Notes: generated by a model not told the origin, from the sequence alone. Numbered from the stretch's first letter, positions 1 through 8,996 are shown. The stretch: DNA of 64,000 bases from Candidatus Aquicultor sp. (GCA_036504445.1 DASXVE010000012.1:62001-126000); one strand, 5' to 3'. A program made the numbers and translations.

Positions 1-1
1 A

Positions 2-196
2 ACGGCGATTTCCTTTTATGAAACGGCGATTGATAGCGAACCGAAGCTTATCCTTGCATATAAGAGGATGGCCGAACTCTACGGTAAAGAGGGTATGGCT
101 CCCCTGGCGCAGAAATACTGGGATGACGTCCGAGAGATTAACCCGCGTGATAAAGATGCGCGCGCCCACCTCAGTATGGGCCGGGTGGCGAGGTAA
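2..196 (+). CDS. C-terminal end of a tetratricopeptide-repeat protein (5' end outside window)
   Basis: An open frame runs in from the left edge and stops at TAA 194-196, giving the last 64 residues of a protein. The helical pattern fits TPR units: FYETAIDSEP, then LAYKRMAELYGKEG, then AQKYWDDVREINPRDKDAR. The last unit shows the usual Asn-Pro turn before the next helix. The stop lies 5 bases before pilD, so the two genes are probably co-transcribed, and a TPR protein beside pilus genes is often an assembly or scaffold factor. Which protein it is cannot be told from this fragment. Confidence 0.6.
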   Translation, partial: TAISFYETAIDSEPKLILAYKRMAELYGKEGMAPLAQKYWDDVREINPRDKDARAHLSMGRVAR

Positions 197-201
197 GAAT
201 T

Positions 202-1005
202 ATGGTCTACATACTGTTGATTCTGTTTTTCATGGTCGGGTCGATTATCGGTAGTTTTTTAAATGTCTGCGCCTATAGGATCCCCAGAAGTGAATCGATT
301 ATGTTTCCCGGATCGCATTGTCCGGCATGTGGCGGCGCTATTGCGCCGTACGATAATATCCCGATTGTAAGCTATTTACTGCTTCGCGGTACGTGCAGGC
401 ACTGCCGCGGGCGTATTGGCATCCGATACCCATTGGTGGAGTTGACTACCGGCGCTCTCTGGGCGGCTGTTTACTACCGGTTTGGGCTTAGCTCGCAGCT
501 TGCAGGCGCACTGTTTTTTGTAACGGTGCTCACGGTGCTATCGGCTATCGATTACGACACAAAAACGCTTCCCGATAAGCTCTTGCTGCCGTCAATCGGC
601 TTAAGCGCACTTGCCTTACTCCTCTATCCCATACAAATTGATGCGCTGCCCTTAATCGCCGGATCAGGCGTCTTGCGAGCGATGTTTGGTTTTGTTGCCG
701 GAGGCGGCTTGCTCTTAATCGTTGCGTTACTAGGAATGCTCGTGTTTAAGCGCGAGGCGATGGGTGGGGGAGACATCAAACTTGCCGCCTTTATGGGGCT
801 CTATTTGGGCGGTTACGTGGTTCTTGCCATATTCATCGGGACATTCCTGGGAACACTGGCGGGCACAGCGCTAATGGCCCGAGGTAAGGCAGAATCTAAA
901 AGCTCAATGCCGTTCGGCCCGTTCCTCGCGGCCGGCGCAATTGTAACGATTTTTATCGGCCCTCAGCTCTGGTTGGGCTACCTCAAATTTGCCGGTTTAG
1001 CATAG
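202..1005 (+). CDS. pilD: Type IV prepilin peptidase / N-methyltransferase
   Basis: A polytopic inner-membrane aspartic protease that cuts the leader from type IV prepilins and methylates the new N-terminus. The 267-residue product has the family order: an N-terminal hydrophobic segment (about 2-20), a cytoplasmic loop with four zinc-type cysteines (C40, C43, C65, C68) linked to the methyltransferase half, then several membrane segments. The two catalytic aspartates lie in DYDTKTLPD (from residue 117) and in the GGGD motif (D191), followed by the typical IKLAAFMG. ATG 202 sits just behind the upstream stop and has a GAGGTAAG ribosome site within the preceding gene. The position before pilMNO supports a pilus rather than a competence-only role. 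Length and motifs are complete. Confidence 0.95.
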   Translation: MVYILLILFFMVGSIIGSFLNVCAYRIPRSESIMFPGSHCPACGGAIAPYDNIPIVSYLLLRGTCRHCRGRIGIRYPLVELTTGALWAAVYYRFGLSSQLAGALFFVTVLTVLSAIDYDTKTLPDKLLLPSIGLSALALLLYPIQIDALPLIAGSGVLRAMFGFVAGGGLLLIVALLGMLVFKREAMGGGDIKLAAFMGLYLGGYVVLAIFIGTFLGTLAGTALMARGKAESKSSMPFGPFLAAGAIVTIFIGPQLWLGYLKFAGLA

Positions 1006-1054
1006 CGAACTAATCCTAAAGTATGTTCTCAAGTTACCGATGATAAAAAAAGAC

Positions 1055-1084
1055 GGCTGTCGATTACGTATTTTTCGACAAGCC
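1055..1084 (+). other. Hairpin in the pilD-pilM leader
   Basis: TGTCGA (1058-1063) pairs perfectly with TCGACA (1075-1080). The stem extends by GGC/GCC with one bulged A, closing an 11-base loop. It lies in the 137-base gap between pilD and pilM, with no U-run after it, so it is not an ordinary terminator. It could be a processing or attenuation structure. Confidence 0.3.
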
Positions 1085-1142
1085 AGGCCCCGTCCCAAAA
1101 AGACGAAGCAATATACGAAGCTTATTATGTAGGAGGTTAGTT

Positions 1143-2279
1143 GTGGGCGCATTGACTTTGGGCAGAGGGGCTGCCCCAGTCGGTCTCGATATTAGCAGTA
1201 GCACGTTTCGACTTGCTCAGCTAAAGCCGACCGACGACAAACCACTCCTTGTAAATTATGCGCGGATGAAAACCGCTGACGGCCTTATTGATGAGGGAGA
1301 AATCGTCGATATTGAAGGCGTCTCTAAAGCGCTTGCCGCTTTCTGGCGAGAGTACAAAATTCCTGAAAAGCGAGTCGTCATCGGCGTTGCCAACCAAAAG
1401 GTCGTTGTTAGGGTTATTGAGATGCCGTACATGAGCGAGTCGGAGCTGAGAAGCGCTCTTCAGTATCAAATCAGCGACTACATCCCGATCCCGGTCGAAG
1501 AGGCGATTATCGATTTTCAAATTCTGACTGATAACGAAGCAAACAAGCAAAGCGGGAAGATGGATGTTCTCGTTGCTGCAGCGCGTAAGGACATGATTGA
1601 AAACGCTATTGCAGCAGTAAAGGGCGCCGGGCTTAAACCGGTGATTGTGGATATCTCATCGCTGGCATTCGCGCGTGCGGTTCTGGAAGCAGAACCGGAA
1701 CGGGTTTTGCGGGAACCGGACGAGGATAAAGGCGCAACCGCTCTCGTAAACATAAGTTCGACATTAACCGACATCATCATCGTTGAGGATGGCGTGCCTC
1801 GTTTTACACGTATCAGCGGTACCGGCGGTCGGGTCTTTACCGACGCGATAGTCGAGCAGCTTGGTGTATCTGTTGACGAGGCGGAAGAGCTGAAGATGGC
1901 TGTAGGATTACCACAGGTTGGCGACAAAATGTTACAGCCGGTAAGCGATGATCCGAAGATAAGACAATACTATAGCAAGGTCCAAGGGATACTCGAGTTG
2001 GAGATGGAGCGATTTGTCGCAGAGATTCGCCGTTCGCTTGATTACTATATTGCACAATCAACGAACGTAAGACGAATAGAGAAAGTAATTGTCTCTGGTG
2101 GCGGAGTAAGGCTCAACAACTTTATTGAGCAGCTAAAGGCCAGTCTGATGATGGAAGTCGAACTCGCACAGCCGCTAAAAAGCGTCCAGATTAAGCGACG
2201 CACGCGGATAGCAAACGTGAAGGAAGACGAGTTATCGATGGCCATCTGTATTGGTTTGGGAATGCGGGGGATGCAGTAA
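1143..2279 (+). CDS. pilM: Type IV pilus assembly protein PilM (actin-like ATPase fold)
   Basis: PilM is a cytoplasmic actin-like (ASKHA fold) protein that binds the N-terminus of PilN and ties the pilus alignment complex to the cytoplasm. The 378-residue product opens with PVGLDISSSTFRLAQL, the phosphate-1-like loop of the fold. A later VIVSGGGVRLNNF segment matches the adenosine-binding region. The start is GTG 1143, chosen because a strong GTAGGAGG site lies 5-6 bases upstream and the protein begins as PilM family members do. The stop overlaps the pilN start by one base (TAATG), showing tight translational coupling. Confidence 0.92.
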   Translation: MGALTLGRGAAPVGLDISSSTFRLAQLKPTDDKPLLVNYARMKTADGLIDEGEIVDIEGVSKALAAFWREYKIPEKRVVIGVANQKVVVRVIEMPYMSESELRSALQYQISDYIPIPVEEAIIDFQILTDNEANKQSGKMDVLVAAARKDMIENAIAAVKGAGLKPVIVDISSLAFARAVLEAEPERVLREPDEDKGATALVNISSTLTDIIIVEDGVPRFTRISGTGGRVFTDAIVEQLGVSVDEAEELKMAVGLPQVGDKMLQPVSDDPKIRQYYSKVQGILELEMERFVAEIRRSLDYYIAQSTNVRRIEKVIVSGGGVRLNNFIEQLKASLMMEVELAQPLKSVQIKRRTRIANVKEDELSMAICIGLGMRGMQ

Positions 2280-2902
2280 TGATGAATATTGCGATTAACC
2301 TGCTACCAAGGGAAATAAAGGCCAAGCAAAAGGAAGAAAAATATCTCGCTCTGGCAGCACTTGCAATTATTGCAGTCGCGTGTGTGCTGGGGGCGGTCTA
2401 CTCATTTTATTCCTGGCAAATCGATACCGTTCAAGACCAGGTTGCAATGCTTAACGACCAGGCGTCGCGGATGAACACAGCCGCGCAAAGCCTGCGGGCA
2501 TACGAAGGACGGCTGCAGTTCATCAGGCAGAAACAGCAGATCGCTCAGGCTGCGCTGGCCGACAAAATCGAGTGGTCTAAGTTTTTGGAAGAACTCATGG
2601 TTGTAACACCGAACGATATAACCCTGACATCGCTAAACGGTAATGCCGCAAGCGTGACGTTTACCGGTGAGATTCCCGATACGCTTGATTCGCCCGATGA
2701 CGGTCATAAACCCGTTGCGAGGTGGCTGACCAGTTTGGCTGACATCACGCCGCAACCGGAGGTATGGCTGACGTCGTCCAGCAAGCAGAAGGATAAGAAC
2801 AGGATTACATTTACAAATACGATGACATTTAAAAAGGATGCAGCGCAGACAACAGCACAAACATCGGCGCGCCCTAACCCGCCCACCGGATCAGGACAGT
2901 GA
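2279..2902 (+). CDS. pilN: Type IV pilus assembly protein PilN
   Basis: A bitopic membrane protein of the pilus alignment subcomplex. The 207-residue product begins NIAINLLPREIK, which matches the conserved INLLP motif that PilN inserts into PilM. One transmembrane helix follows (about residues 22-46), then a coiled coil (about 48-90) and a small periplasm-side ferredoxin-like domain. The C-terminal tail is Thr/Ala/Pro rich. The gene overlaps pilM by one base and pilO by four (GTGA), so the three are translated as a unit. Confidence 0.9.
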   Translation: MMNIAINLLPREIKAKQKEEKYLALAALAIIAVACVLGAVYSFYSWQIDTVQDQVAMLNDQASRMNTAAQSLRAYEGRLQFIRQKQQIAQAALADKIEWSKFLEELMVVTPNDITLTSLNGNAASVTFTGEIPDTLDSPDDGHKPVARWLTSLADITPQPEVWLTSSSKQKDKNRITFTNTMTFKKDAAQTTAQTSARPNPPTGSGQ

Positions 2903-3573
2903 TAAGCATGGATAAATTTACGACGAAGCAGCAAATGATGGTTTTGGCCGCAGCATTCGCGCTCATGCTCGTAGGGTTCTACCTGCTGGCATGGAGCCCG
3001 CAAAACGTGCAGCTCGCCGATCTAGAGCAACAAAGAGTGGCGGCGGAGAAGAATATCGATCTGGCGAAAAGCCAGTTGGTTATGCTGAGCGGCATCAAGA
3101 ATGAGGCGATAAGCGCGGAAGCTGAGCTGGTAAAGATATCGACGGCGATGCCGCCGACGCCCGAACTACCGGCGTTCGTGCTTGATTTACAGGGAATCGC
3201 GAACGACTCAGGCGTCGAGCTCGTTTCGCTTAACCCAACTCCGCCGGTTTCAGTCGGGGAGTATAGTACAATGCAGGTCGCCTTAGCTTTAAACGGCAGC
3301 TATACATCGACCATAGACTTCTTACACCGCATCGAGCAAGCAACGCGGGCGATGAAGGTAAATACGATCCAGTTGCAAACCGATGCGACCAAGTATCCGA
3401 ATCTAGATGTAATGTTGCAAGTCCAGGCGTTTACAATGTCAGTGGCGGACAGCTCAACGGCTACTCCGCCGGCGCAAAGCGCATCAGCAATGGTCACAAC
3501 CACTCCGGGGCAAGCGGGAACAGGTTCTGATGTCCAGGCCAGTACGCCGCCGGCAACGGGTGTTACCAACTAA
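2899..3573 (+). CDS. pilO: Type IV pilus assembly protein PilO
   Basis: The partner of PilN in the alignment complex. The 224-residue product has a short cytoplasmic start, one transmembrane helix (about 13-32, rich in Leu/Ala/Phe), a coiled coil (about 35-75) and a C-terminal globular part with the pattern typical of PilO (LDLQGIANDSGVELVSLNP). The last 35 residues are low-complexity Ser/Thr/Ala/Pro. GTG 2899 overlaps the pilN stop, and ATG 2908 is an in-frame alternative three codons later. I keep GTG because of the four-base coupling overlap. Confidence 0.87.
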   Translation: MISMDKFTTKQQMMVLAAAFALMLVGFYLLAWSPQNVQLADLEQQRVAAEKNIDLAKSQLVMLSGIKNEAISAEAELVKISTAMPPTPELPAFVLDLQGIANDSGVELVSLNPTPPVSVGEYSTMQVALALNGSYTSTIDFLHRIEQATRAMKVNTIQLQTDATKYPNLDVMLQVQAFTMSVADSSTATPPAQSASAMVTTTPGQAGTGSDVQASTPPATGVTN

Positions 3574-3583
3574 CCAGGTGATA

Positions 3584-4183
3584 ATGATGGATTTTAAGAT
3601 GGATGCATCGAAAGAACAATTTAAAGAGTTGCTGGCAAGTCCGAAAGGTAAAGGGCTTGCGGCCGGACTAATCCTGGTGGTCGTGCTGTTGGTGATTGTT
3701 GTGGTATCGACGTTCGCGTTTCCGAAACCTCAGCAAACGACGGCCTTGCCGGTTGCACAAGCGCCCGCACCCCAGGTATCGCAGCAGAGCACACAGACGG
3801 CAGTGACAACCACCGATACGGCCGCAGCTGAAACCAGCACCGCCCAAAAAGATATTGATGTAGGCGAATACCGCGACCCGTTTACGCCCATTCCGGAGAA
3901 CACCGGTACGGCAATCGGTAGTGGAGCCGCTACATCAACAGGCAGCAATGTATACGGTGATGTGCCGCAAACGGTTCACGTGCTCTCGCTCGAGAGTATC
4001 ACGGAACATGGCGGTACGCGTTATGCGAACGTCGTGTATCTGGGGACGCAATATGAGGTTAAGGCCGGTGACCAAATTGGCACATCCCCATATAAGGTTA
4101 CCGACGTTGCCGATACGAGTGTTACATTGCTCTTTGGCGACGACAGGCTGAGTCTGCAGCTGGGAGAAGAGATCCTTAAGTAG
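3584..4183 (+). CDS. PilP-like pilus assembly protein
   Basis: A 199-residue single-pass membrane protein. A short charged N-terminus is followed by one hydrophobic helix (about residues 25-46) and an 80-residue Thr/Ala/Gln linker. The C-terminal domain of beta-strand character (VHVLSLESITEHGG, then YEVKAGDQIG and LLFGDDRLSLQL) resembles the small beta domain of PilP and related secretin-linked proteins. Position after pilO supports this, but sequence likeness is weak and I see no lipobox. ATG 3584 is preferred over an upstream ATG inside pilO because AGGTGA lies just before it. A terminator follows, ending the pilus operon. Confidence 0.6.
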   Translation: MMDFKMDASKEQFKELLASPKGKGLAAGLILVVVLLVIVVVSTFAFPKPQQTTALPVAQAPAPQVSQQSTQTAVTTTDTAAAETSTAQKDIDVGEYRDPFTPIPENTGTAIGSGAATSTGSNVYGDVPQTVHVLSLESITEHGGTRYANVVYLGTQYEVKAGDQIGTSPYKVTDVADTSVTLLFGDDRLSLQLGEEILK

Positions 4184-4233
4184 ACTTTTGCCAAAGCAAA
4201 AGGTTGTAAAGTGCTAATCTAGTAGTAAAAGCG

Positions 4234-4260
4234 GGCGCCTTTTATAAGGCGCCTTTGTCC
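4234..4260 (+). terminator. Intrinsic terminator after the pilus genes
   Basis: GGCGCCTT (4234-4241) pairs with AAGGCGCC (4246-4253) around a four-base loop, followed by TTTGTCCTTAT. It separates the pilus operon from aroC. Confidence 0.7.
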
Positions 4261-4361
4261 TTATCGGGACTATTTAGCCGGCGTTCGCAGCTCGGGCTAT
4301 TCGCGAAAAACAAGCCTGTATGGTACTTTATAAATATTATGAAGTGCGGAGTGGTGAGTTA

Positions 4362-5525
4362 ATGTTACGGTATATAACCGCAGGAGAATCACATGGTCGC
4401 GCGCTTATAGCGGTAGTTGCGGGTATGCCTGCAGGGCTTACGGTACATGTTGAAGATGTTAATCGTGAGCTAGCACGTAGGCAGCTCGGCTACGGCAGAG
4501 GCGGGCGCATGAAAATAGAAAAGGACACCGCAGAGATACTAAGCGGCGTGCGTTTCGGCAAAACGATCGGATCGCCGGTGGCGGTTATGATCGAAAATCG
4601 TGATTGGCAGAATTGGACCGGGAGAATGTCGGTAGAAGAGGCCGAGGGTGAAGTGGAAAAAGTAACCCAGCCGCGCCCGGGTCATGCCGATTTGAGCGGT
4701 GTATTGAAAACCGATCAGGATGACGTTCGAAATATCCTCGAGCGCACAAGCGCGCGGGAGACCGCGGCGCGTGTTACCGCCGGTGCGCTGGCGAAGGTTC
4801 TTCTTAAAGAATTTGGGATACAGGTAGTAAGCCAGGTAACGGCAATCGGCGGCGTTGTTGCGGATACCGAATTCGTAGCGAAGCCGGGAGATACTGAGGC
4901 GATCGACGCATCGCCGGTTCGCACGCTCGACCATAACGCCGAGGCCAGCATGATGGCGATCATCGATGAGGCCGTTGAGAGAAAAGATACGCTCGGGGGC
5001 ACGTTTGAAGTGCTCGTTTACGGATGTCCACCCGGACTTGGCGGGTATGCGACGTGGGAAGACCGCCTTGATGGGAAGATCGCCAGGGCGGTCATGTCTA
5101 TCCAGGCAATGAAAGGCGTCGAAATCGGCGAGGGGTTCGGGTTGGCGTTTAAGCCGGGTTCGGAAGCCCACGATGAGATATTTTACAATGAGAGCCGGGG
5201 TTACTATCGCGAAACGAATCGTGCGGGCGGCCTTGAGGGCGGGATGACAAACGGTGAGCCCGTGGTTATTCGGGCGGCCATGAAGCCGATTCCGACCCTG
5301 ATGCAGCCGCTTCGATCGATCGATATCGCTACTAAACAGCCGGTTGAAGCGGTAAAGGAACGCTCCGACGTATGCGCTGTTCCGGCGGCGGCCATTGTCG
5401 CCGAGGCGGTTGTCGCGGTTGAGTTTGCTGCGGCACTCCTAGAAAAATTCGGCAACGATGCCTTTGATGATATAAAGGCTGCTTTCAAGCACTATATTGA
5501 GAGGTTACAAGGTTGGCACGGCTAG
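4362..5525 (+). CDS. aroC: Chorismate synthase
   Basis: Converts 5-enolpyruvylshikimate-3-phosphate to chorismate using reduced FMN, the last shikimate step. The 387-residue product starts MLRYITAGESHG, the canonical N-terminus, and contains RPGHADLSG and the late RSIDIATKQP region, all expected of AroC. ATG 4362 is preferred to an in-frame start 14 codons upstream because GGTGAG precedes it and homologues begin here. The 3' end overlaps aroK by 13 bases. It heads aroC-aroK-aroB-aroQ, an order common in Actinobacteria. Confidence 0.96.
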   Translation: MLRYITAGESHGRALIAVVAGMPAGLTVHVEDVNRELARRQLGYGRGGRMKIEKDTAEILSGVRFGKTIGSPVAVMIENRDWQNWTGRMSVEEAEGEVEKVTQPRPGHADLSGVLKTDQDDVRNILERTSARETAARVTAGALAKVLLKEFGIQVVSQVTAIGGVVADTEFVAKPGDTEAIDASPVRTLDHNAEASMMAIIDEAVERKDTLGGTFEVLVYGCPPGLGGYATWEDRLDGKIARAVMSIQAMKGVEIGEGFGLAFKPGSEAHDEIFYNESRGYYRETNRAGGLEGGMTNGEPVVIRAAMKPIPTLMQPLRSIDIATKQPVEAVKERSDVCAVPAAAIVAEAVVAVEFAAALLEKFGNDAFDDIKAAFKHYIERLQGWHG

Positions 5526-6037
5526 CATTAATCGGATTTATGGGCTCGGGAAAGAGCACCACCGGGCCGGTCCTCGCAAATCGGCTCGGATACGCATACG
5601 TTGATACGGATGTCTTAATTGAAAGAATATCGGGCGCCACTGTGTCGCAGATATTTATGGAGAGCGGTGAAGAGGCGTTTCGACGTATTGAAACGCACGC
5701 GCTCGAGAACGCGCTGTTCGAGGACGACATCGTTTTGTCGTGCGGCGGCGGTGTGGTTCTGAAAGATGAGAACAGGGCGTTGCTCAAAGACCATGCCGTT
5801 GTGATATACCTGAAAATCACGGCGGATGAAGTATTTGCGCGCGTGGGCAGAACAGGGCATCAGCGTCCGCTTCTGGATGCAGAAGACCCGCTTGCTGAAA
5901 TCGAGCGACTGCTTGAGGCGCGCGAGCCATTATATATGGAATTAGCCGACATCGTTATCGACACGGCCGGAAAAAGTGAAGCAGCTATAGTTGAGGAAAT
6001 TATCGAGGAATTGCACGGTAAAGAGATAGAGCTATGA
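5513..6037 (+). CDS. aroK: Shikimate kinase
   Basis: Phosphorylates shikimate at the 3-hydroxyl with ATP. The 174-residue product has Walker A GFMGSGKST (residues 8-16), the DTD substrate/magnesium site (31-33), GGG (78-80), and the lid arginines in RTGHQRPL (113-120). The start is TTG 5513, inside the end of aroC, preceded by GAGAGGTTACAAGG. The stop overlaps the aroB ATG (ATGA). Length is normal for the family. Confidence 0.95.
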   Translation: MARLALIGFMGSGKSTTGPVLANRLGYAYVDTDVLIERISGATVSQIFMESGEEAFRRIETHALENALFEDDIVLSCGGGVVLKDENRALLKDHAVVIYLKITADEVFARVGRTGHQRPLLDAEDPLAEIERLLEAREPLYMELADIVIDTAGKSEAAIVEEIIEELHGKEIEL

Positions 6038-7125
6038 TACGACATGTTGTGGAGGTCTCCCTCGGGGATCGCAGCTATCCCATATATATAGGTGAGCGCT
6101 CGTTACACGGTTTCGTTGAGCGATTCGAGGAGCGCTTCTCCGGCGTTAAAGCCGCCGTAATCACCAATGCAACCGTGTGGGATTTTTATGGTGAGCAGTT
6201 AAGCGAGTCGCTCACGGTTGAGGATATTACGCACGAGATCATGCTGGTGCGTGATGGCGAAGAGGCCAAATCGCTCGAAATCGCCAACCGTATTTACGGC
6301 GAGCTTATTGAAGAGGGATTCGAGCGCAACGATGTAATAATCGCGCTTGGCGGCGGGGTTATCGGTGATCTTGCGGGTTTCATTGCGGCGACATACCAGC
6401 GCGGGGTGCCGTTCATACAGGTACCGACTACGCTCCTCGCCCAGGTAGACAGTAGCGTGGGCGGTAAAGTTGCCGTTAACCATTCCATGGGTAAGAATAT
6501 GATCGGGGCGTTTTACCAGCCCTCGTTTGTATATATCGATGTATCGACGCTGGCCTCACTTACACAACGCGATTTTGCGAGCGGCATGGCAGAGGTTATT
6601 AAGTATGCCTGCATCACGGGCGACCCCTTGCTTACAATGCTAAGCGAGCGCGGAAATGAGATTACCGCGCGGAATAACGATGTTCTTGCGGATATTGTGA
6701 GCACTTGCTGTTCGATTAAAGCCCGGATAGTCGAAACCGATGAGCGCGATCGGGGCGTGCGGGCCTATCTGAACTACGGGCACACGCTCGCGCATGCGAT
6801 CGAAGCAACGACCGGGTACGGTTTTTCACACGGCGAGGCGGTTGCCGTCGGCATGGTGTTTGCGGCGCGTCTTGGTCAGCGCTTAGACATGCTGGGCGAA
6901 GATGATGTATCAATACAAGAGAGCCTGGTAGAATCATATAATTTGCCAACTGCGGTTACCGGTGTAACCGCGGAAGACCTTCACTCGGTGATGAAGCGGG
7001 ACAAGAAGCGGGAGAAGGGCGGGCTGGTGTTTGTGTTACTCGACGGGATTGGAAACCCCGTATTGAGGAAGATAGATGATGATGTAGTGCTCGTGGCGCT
7101 GCGCGAGTTCTTGGAAAAGAGATAA
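6034..7125 (+). CDS. aroB: 3-Dehydroquinate synthase
   Basis: An NAD+- and metal-dependent enzyme turning DAHP into 3-dehydroquinate. In the 363-residue product I see the glycine-rich NAD site IALGGGVIGDLAGFIA, the PTTLLAQVDSSVGGK segment with active-site residues, and metal-binding histidines in LNYGHTLAHAIE and SHGEAVAVGM. Start ATG 6034 overlaps the aroK stop. It is complete and typical. Confidence 0.96.
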   Translation: MIRHVVEVSLGDRSYPIYIGERSLHGFVERFEERFSGVKAAVITNATVWDFYGEQLSESLTVEDITHEIMLVRDGEEAKSLEIANRIYGELIEEGFERNDVIIALGGGVIGDLAGFIAATYQRGVPFIQVPTTLLAQVDSSVGGKVAVNHSMGKNMIGAFYQPSFVYIDVSTLASLTQRDFASGMAEVIKYACITGDPLLTMLSERGNEITARNNDVLADIVSTCCSIKARIVETDERDRGVRAYLNYGHTLAHAIEATTGYGFSHGEAVAVGMVFAARLGQRLDMLGEDDVSIQESLVESYNLPTAVTGVTAEDLHSVMKRDKKREKGGLVFVLLDGIGNPVLRKIDDDVVLVALREFLEKR

Positions 7126-7135
7126 AGGGGTGGCG

Positions 7136-7579
7136 ATGGCGAAGATACTTGTAATACACGGCCCGAATTTAAATCTGCTTGGCAGGCGTGAGGTCGAGGT
7201 GTACGGCACCGTCACGCTTGATGAGATTAATGCAATGATCAAGGCGGAAGCCGACCAGCACGGGTTGGATGTCGAGTTCTACCAGTCGAACCATGAGGGA
7301 AATATTGTCGATACAATACAGGCAGCGGTAGTAGGTAAATTTGATTGCATCATCATCAATCCCGCAGCATTTACACATTATAGTATTGCCGTACGCGACG
7401 CTCTCGCAACGCTTAGAGTTCCCATAATTGAGGTTCACATCTCTAATATCTATACGCGCGAAGAGTTCCGGCATAAATCGGTGATCGCATCGGTAACGAC
7501 CGGTCAGATCGCCGGATTTGGTTCGCACAGCTACGTGCTCGCTATGCGGGCGGCCGCCGAGTTAATCAAGAGTAAGTAG
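7136..7579 (+). CDS. aroQ: 3-Dehydroquinate dehydratase, type II
   Basis: Dehydrates 3-dehydroquinate to 3-dehydroshikimate by the type II (dodecameric, no Schiff base) route. The product of about 147 residues starts MAKILVIHGPNLNLLG and has the catalytic Tyr loop (LLGRREVEVYG), NPAAFTHYS and EVHISNIYTREEFRHKS, all family hallmarks. GTG 7130 is in frame two codons upstream, but AAGGGG at 7125-7130 is correctly spaced for ATG 7136, which also matches the family N-terminus. It closes the shikimate block; aroE is not in this window. Confidence 0.95.
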   Translation: MAKILVIHGPNLNLLGRREVEVYGTVTLDEINAMIKAEADQHGLDVEFYQSNHEGNIVDTIQAAVVGKFDCIIINPAAFTHYSIAVRDALATLRVPIIEVHISNIYTREEFRHKSVIASVTTGQIAGFGSHSYVLAMRAAAELIKSK

Positions 7580-7738
7580 AGACCCGGTGGCAATCCGGCA
7601 CAGAGCATAATAGCGTTGAAGCTTGGGAAGCGTTGGAGAAGCAAAGGTCAACACTACGCATTGACGGGGCAAATATTAACACTAAGCGTTTTCGTATATG
7701 CGGAGTTAGTAAGTTGAAATCAGTAGGAGAACTAAAAC

Positions 7739-8839
7739 GTGCAGCCCGATTATGATAATCGATTGAGACAATTGCGTGCCAGGATGGGTGCGGGGAACAT
7801 CGATGCGGCTCTGATAACCGAGCCGCACAATATTTTCTACCTGTGCGGTTCGAACGGCGGGTATACGGGGGCACGTATATGCCTCATAGTTGACGCCGGT
7901 ACGAGCGTGCTTGTAATCGATAAAAGGTATCTAGCCGAAGCCGAAGAAAATGCCGTTGCAGATAAAATGGTTGCCTGGACAGAAGCAGGATACAAACACC
8001 TGGCCGAGGTCGTCCAAGAGCTAGACGCCACCGCAATATCGTTTGAGTCCGGGCATGTAACCGTTCGCCAGCACGAGCGCCTGAAAAAGGATTTCGATAA
8101 GATCGAGGGCATCGAGCTTATCGGTATATCGGGCCTTGTCGAGCCGATTCGTGAGGTAAAGGACGAATACGAGCTGCAAAAGATAGCGGAGGCAGCCCGG
8201 ATCGGTGATCGAGCGTTCGATCATATTCTCGAATACATAAAACCGGGCGTTACCGAAATGGCGGTTGCCATTGAGCTCGATTTCTTTATGCGGCGCATAG
8301 GTGCTGAGCGGTCGAGTTTTGAAACCATCGTTGCATCGGGGGTTCATTCGGCAGTGCCGCATGCAACGCCGACGCATAAGAAAATAGAGCCGGGCGACTT
8401 CGTTAAGCTTGATTTCGGAGCGGTCGTGGACGGCTACCATTCAGATATGTCGCGAACGGTGGTTGTCGGTAAGGCGAGCGAGCGACAAAAAGAAGTCTAT
8501 GCAAAAGTGCTTGAGGCGCAAGTCGTGGCGCTTAATATGGTATCCCCGGGTATGGCATGCAAAGATATCGACGCCGTCGCTCGAAATATTATAAGCCAAG
8601 CAGGGTTTGGAGAGAACTTCGTTCACGGTCTCGGCCACGGCGTCGGTCTGGAAGTTCATGAGATACCGACACTGGCGCCAAACAGCGAAATGGTCTTAAA
8701 AAACAACATGGTGACCACGATTGAGCCCGGGATTTACATCAACGGGTTCGGCGGCGTTCGCGTTGAAGACCTCGTTATTGTGTCCGAAATCGGATGCAAA
8801 ATATTATCCCACTCGACGAAAGACCTCTTGGAACTGTAG
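7739..8839 (+). CDS. pepQ: M24B family Xaa-Pro dipeptidase/aminopeptidase
   Basis: A cytoplasmic metallopeptidase that cleaves bonds N-terminal to proline. The 366-residue product has an N-terminal creatinase-like domain (about 1-135) and a pita-bread catalytic domain. All five metal ligands are visible: D225 and D236 (LDFGA and HSDMSRT), H300 (GLGHGVG), E329 (TIEPGIY) and E343 (VEDLV). The start is GTG 7739, eight bases after GTAGGAGA. The aroQ-pepQ-efp order is seen in both Firmicutes and Actinobacteria. Whether it prefers dipeptides or longer peptides cannot be read from sequence. Confidence 0.9.
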   Translation: MQPDYDNRLRQLRARMGAGNIDAALITEPHNIFYLCGSNGGYTGARICLIVDAGTSVLVIDKRYLAEAEENAVADKMVAWTEAGYKHLAEVVQELDATAISFESGHVTVRQHERLKKDFDKIEGIELIGISGLVEPIREVKDEYELQKIAEAARIGDRAFDHILEYIKPGVTEMAVAIELDFFMRRIGAERSSFETIVASGVHSAVPHATPTHKKIEPGDFVKLDFGAVVDGYHSDMSRTVVVGKASERQKEVYAKVLEAQVVALNMVSPGMACKDIDAVARNIISQAGFGENFVHGLGHGVGLEVHEIPTLAPNSEMVLKNNMVTTIEPGIYINGFGGVRVEDLVIVSEIGCKILSHSTKDLLEL

Positions 8840-8864
8840 AATATGTATATAAGCGTGTCTTATG

Positions 8865-8900
8865 ACGCCGTTTTGCAGCAATGCAAGAGTAAAGCGGCGT
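8865..8900 (+). terminator. Possible terminator after pepQ
   Basis: ACGCCG (8865-8870) and CGGCGT (8895-8900) form an inverted repeat with a 24-base interior that can partly extend the stem. Only TTC follows, so termination is uncertain. Confidence 0.3.
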
Positions 8901-8937
8901 TTCAGTATGCACGAGAATATAGGCGACGCAGCCTAAC

Positions 8938-8967
8938 TTAACGGGCGCTTTAGCCCGGTTTTATAAT
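8938..8967 (+). promoter_or_regulatory. Putative efp promoter with hairpin in the spacer
   Basis: TTAACG (8938-8943), an 18-base spacer and a perfect TATAAT (8962-8967). The spacer holds a GGGC-rich hairpin (CGGGC 8942-8946 with GCCCG 8953-8957) followed by TTTT, which may end upstream transcripts. The predicted transcript start is about 20 bases before the efp ATG. Confidence 0.4.
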
Positions 8968-8996
8968 ATTTAGTTTTAAGCGGAGGTTAAAAGTAC

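Noticed and set aside
18-254. 78-residue open frame at the left edge
   Set aside because: It is out of frame with the TPR tail (stop at 196) and runs into pilD; the TPR frame has coherent repeats.
1006-1060. Possible c-di-GMP riboswitch before pilM (GTTACCGATG seen)
   Set aside because: Only this short tail-like string matches; the core with its two stems and conserved A/G bases is absent.
4539-5171. 210-residue minus-strand open frame opposite aroC
   Set aside because: Composition is that of an antisense frame, and aroC on the + strand is complete with all motifs.
7649-7684. TTGACG (7661-7666) as a pepQ promoter, and a repeated AACACTA at 7650 and 7678
   Set aside because: No -10 box at 16-18 bases from TTGACG, and seven-base repeats are too short to weigh in one gap.
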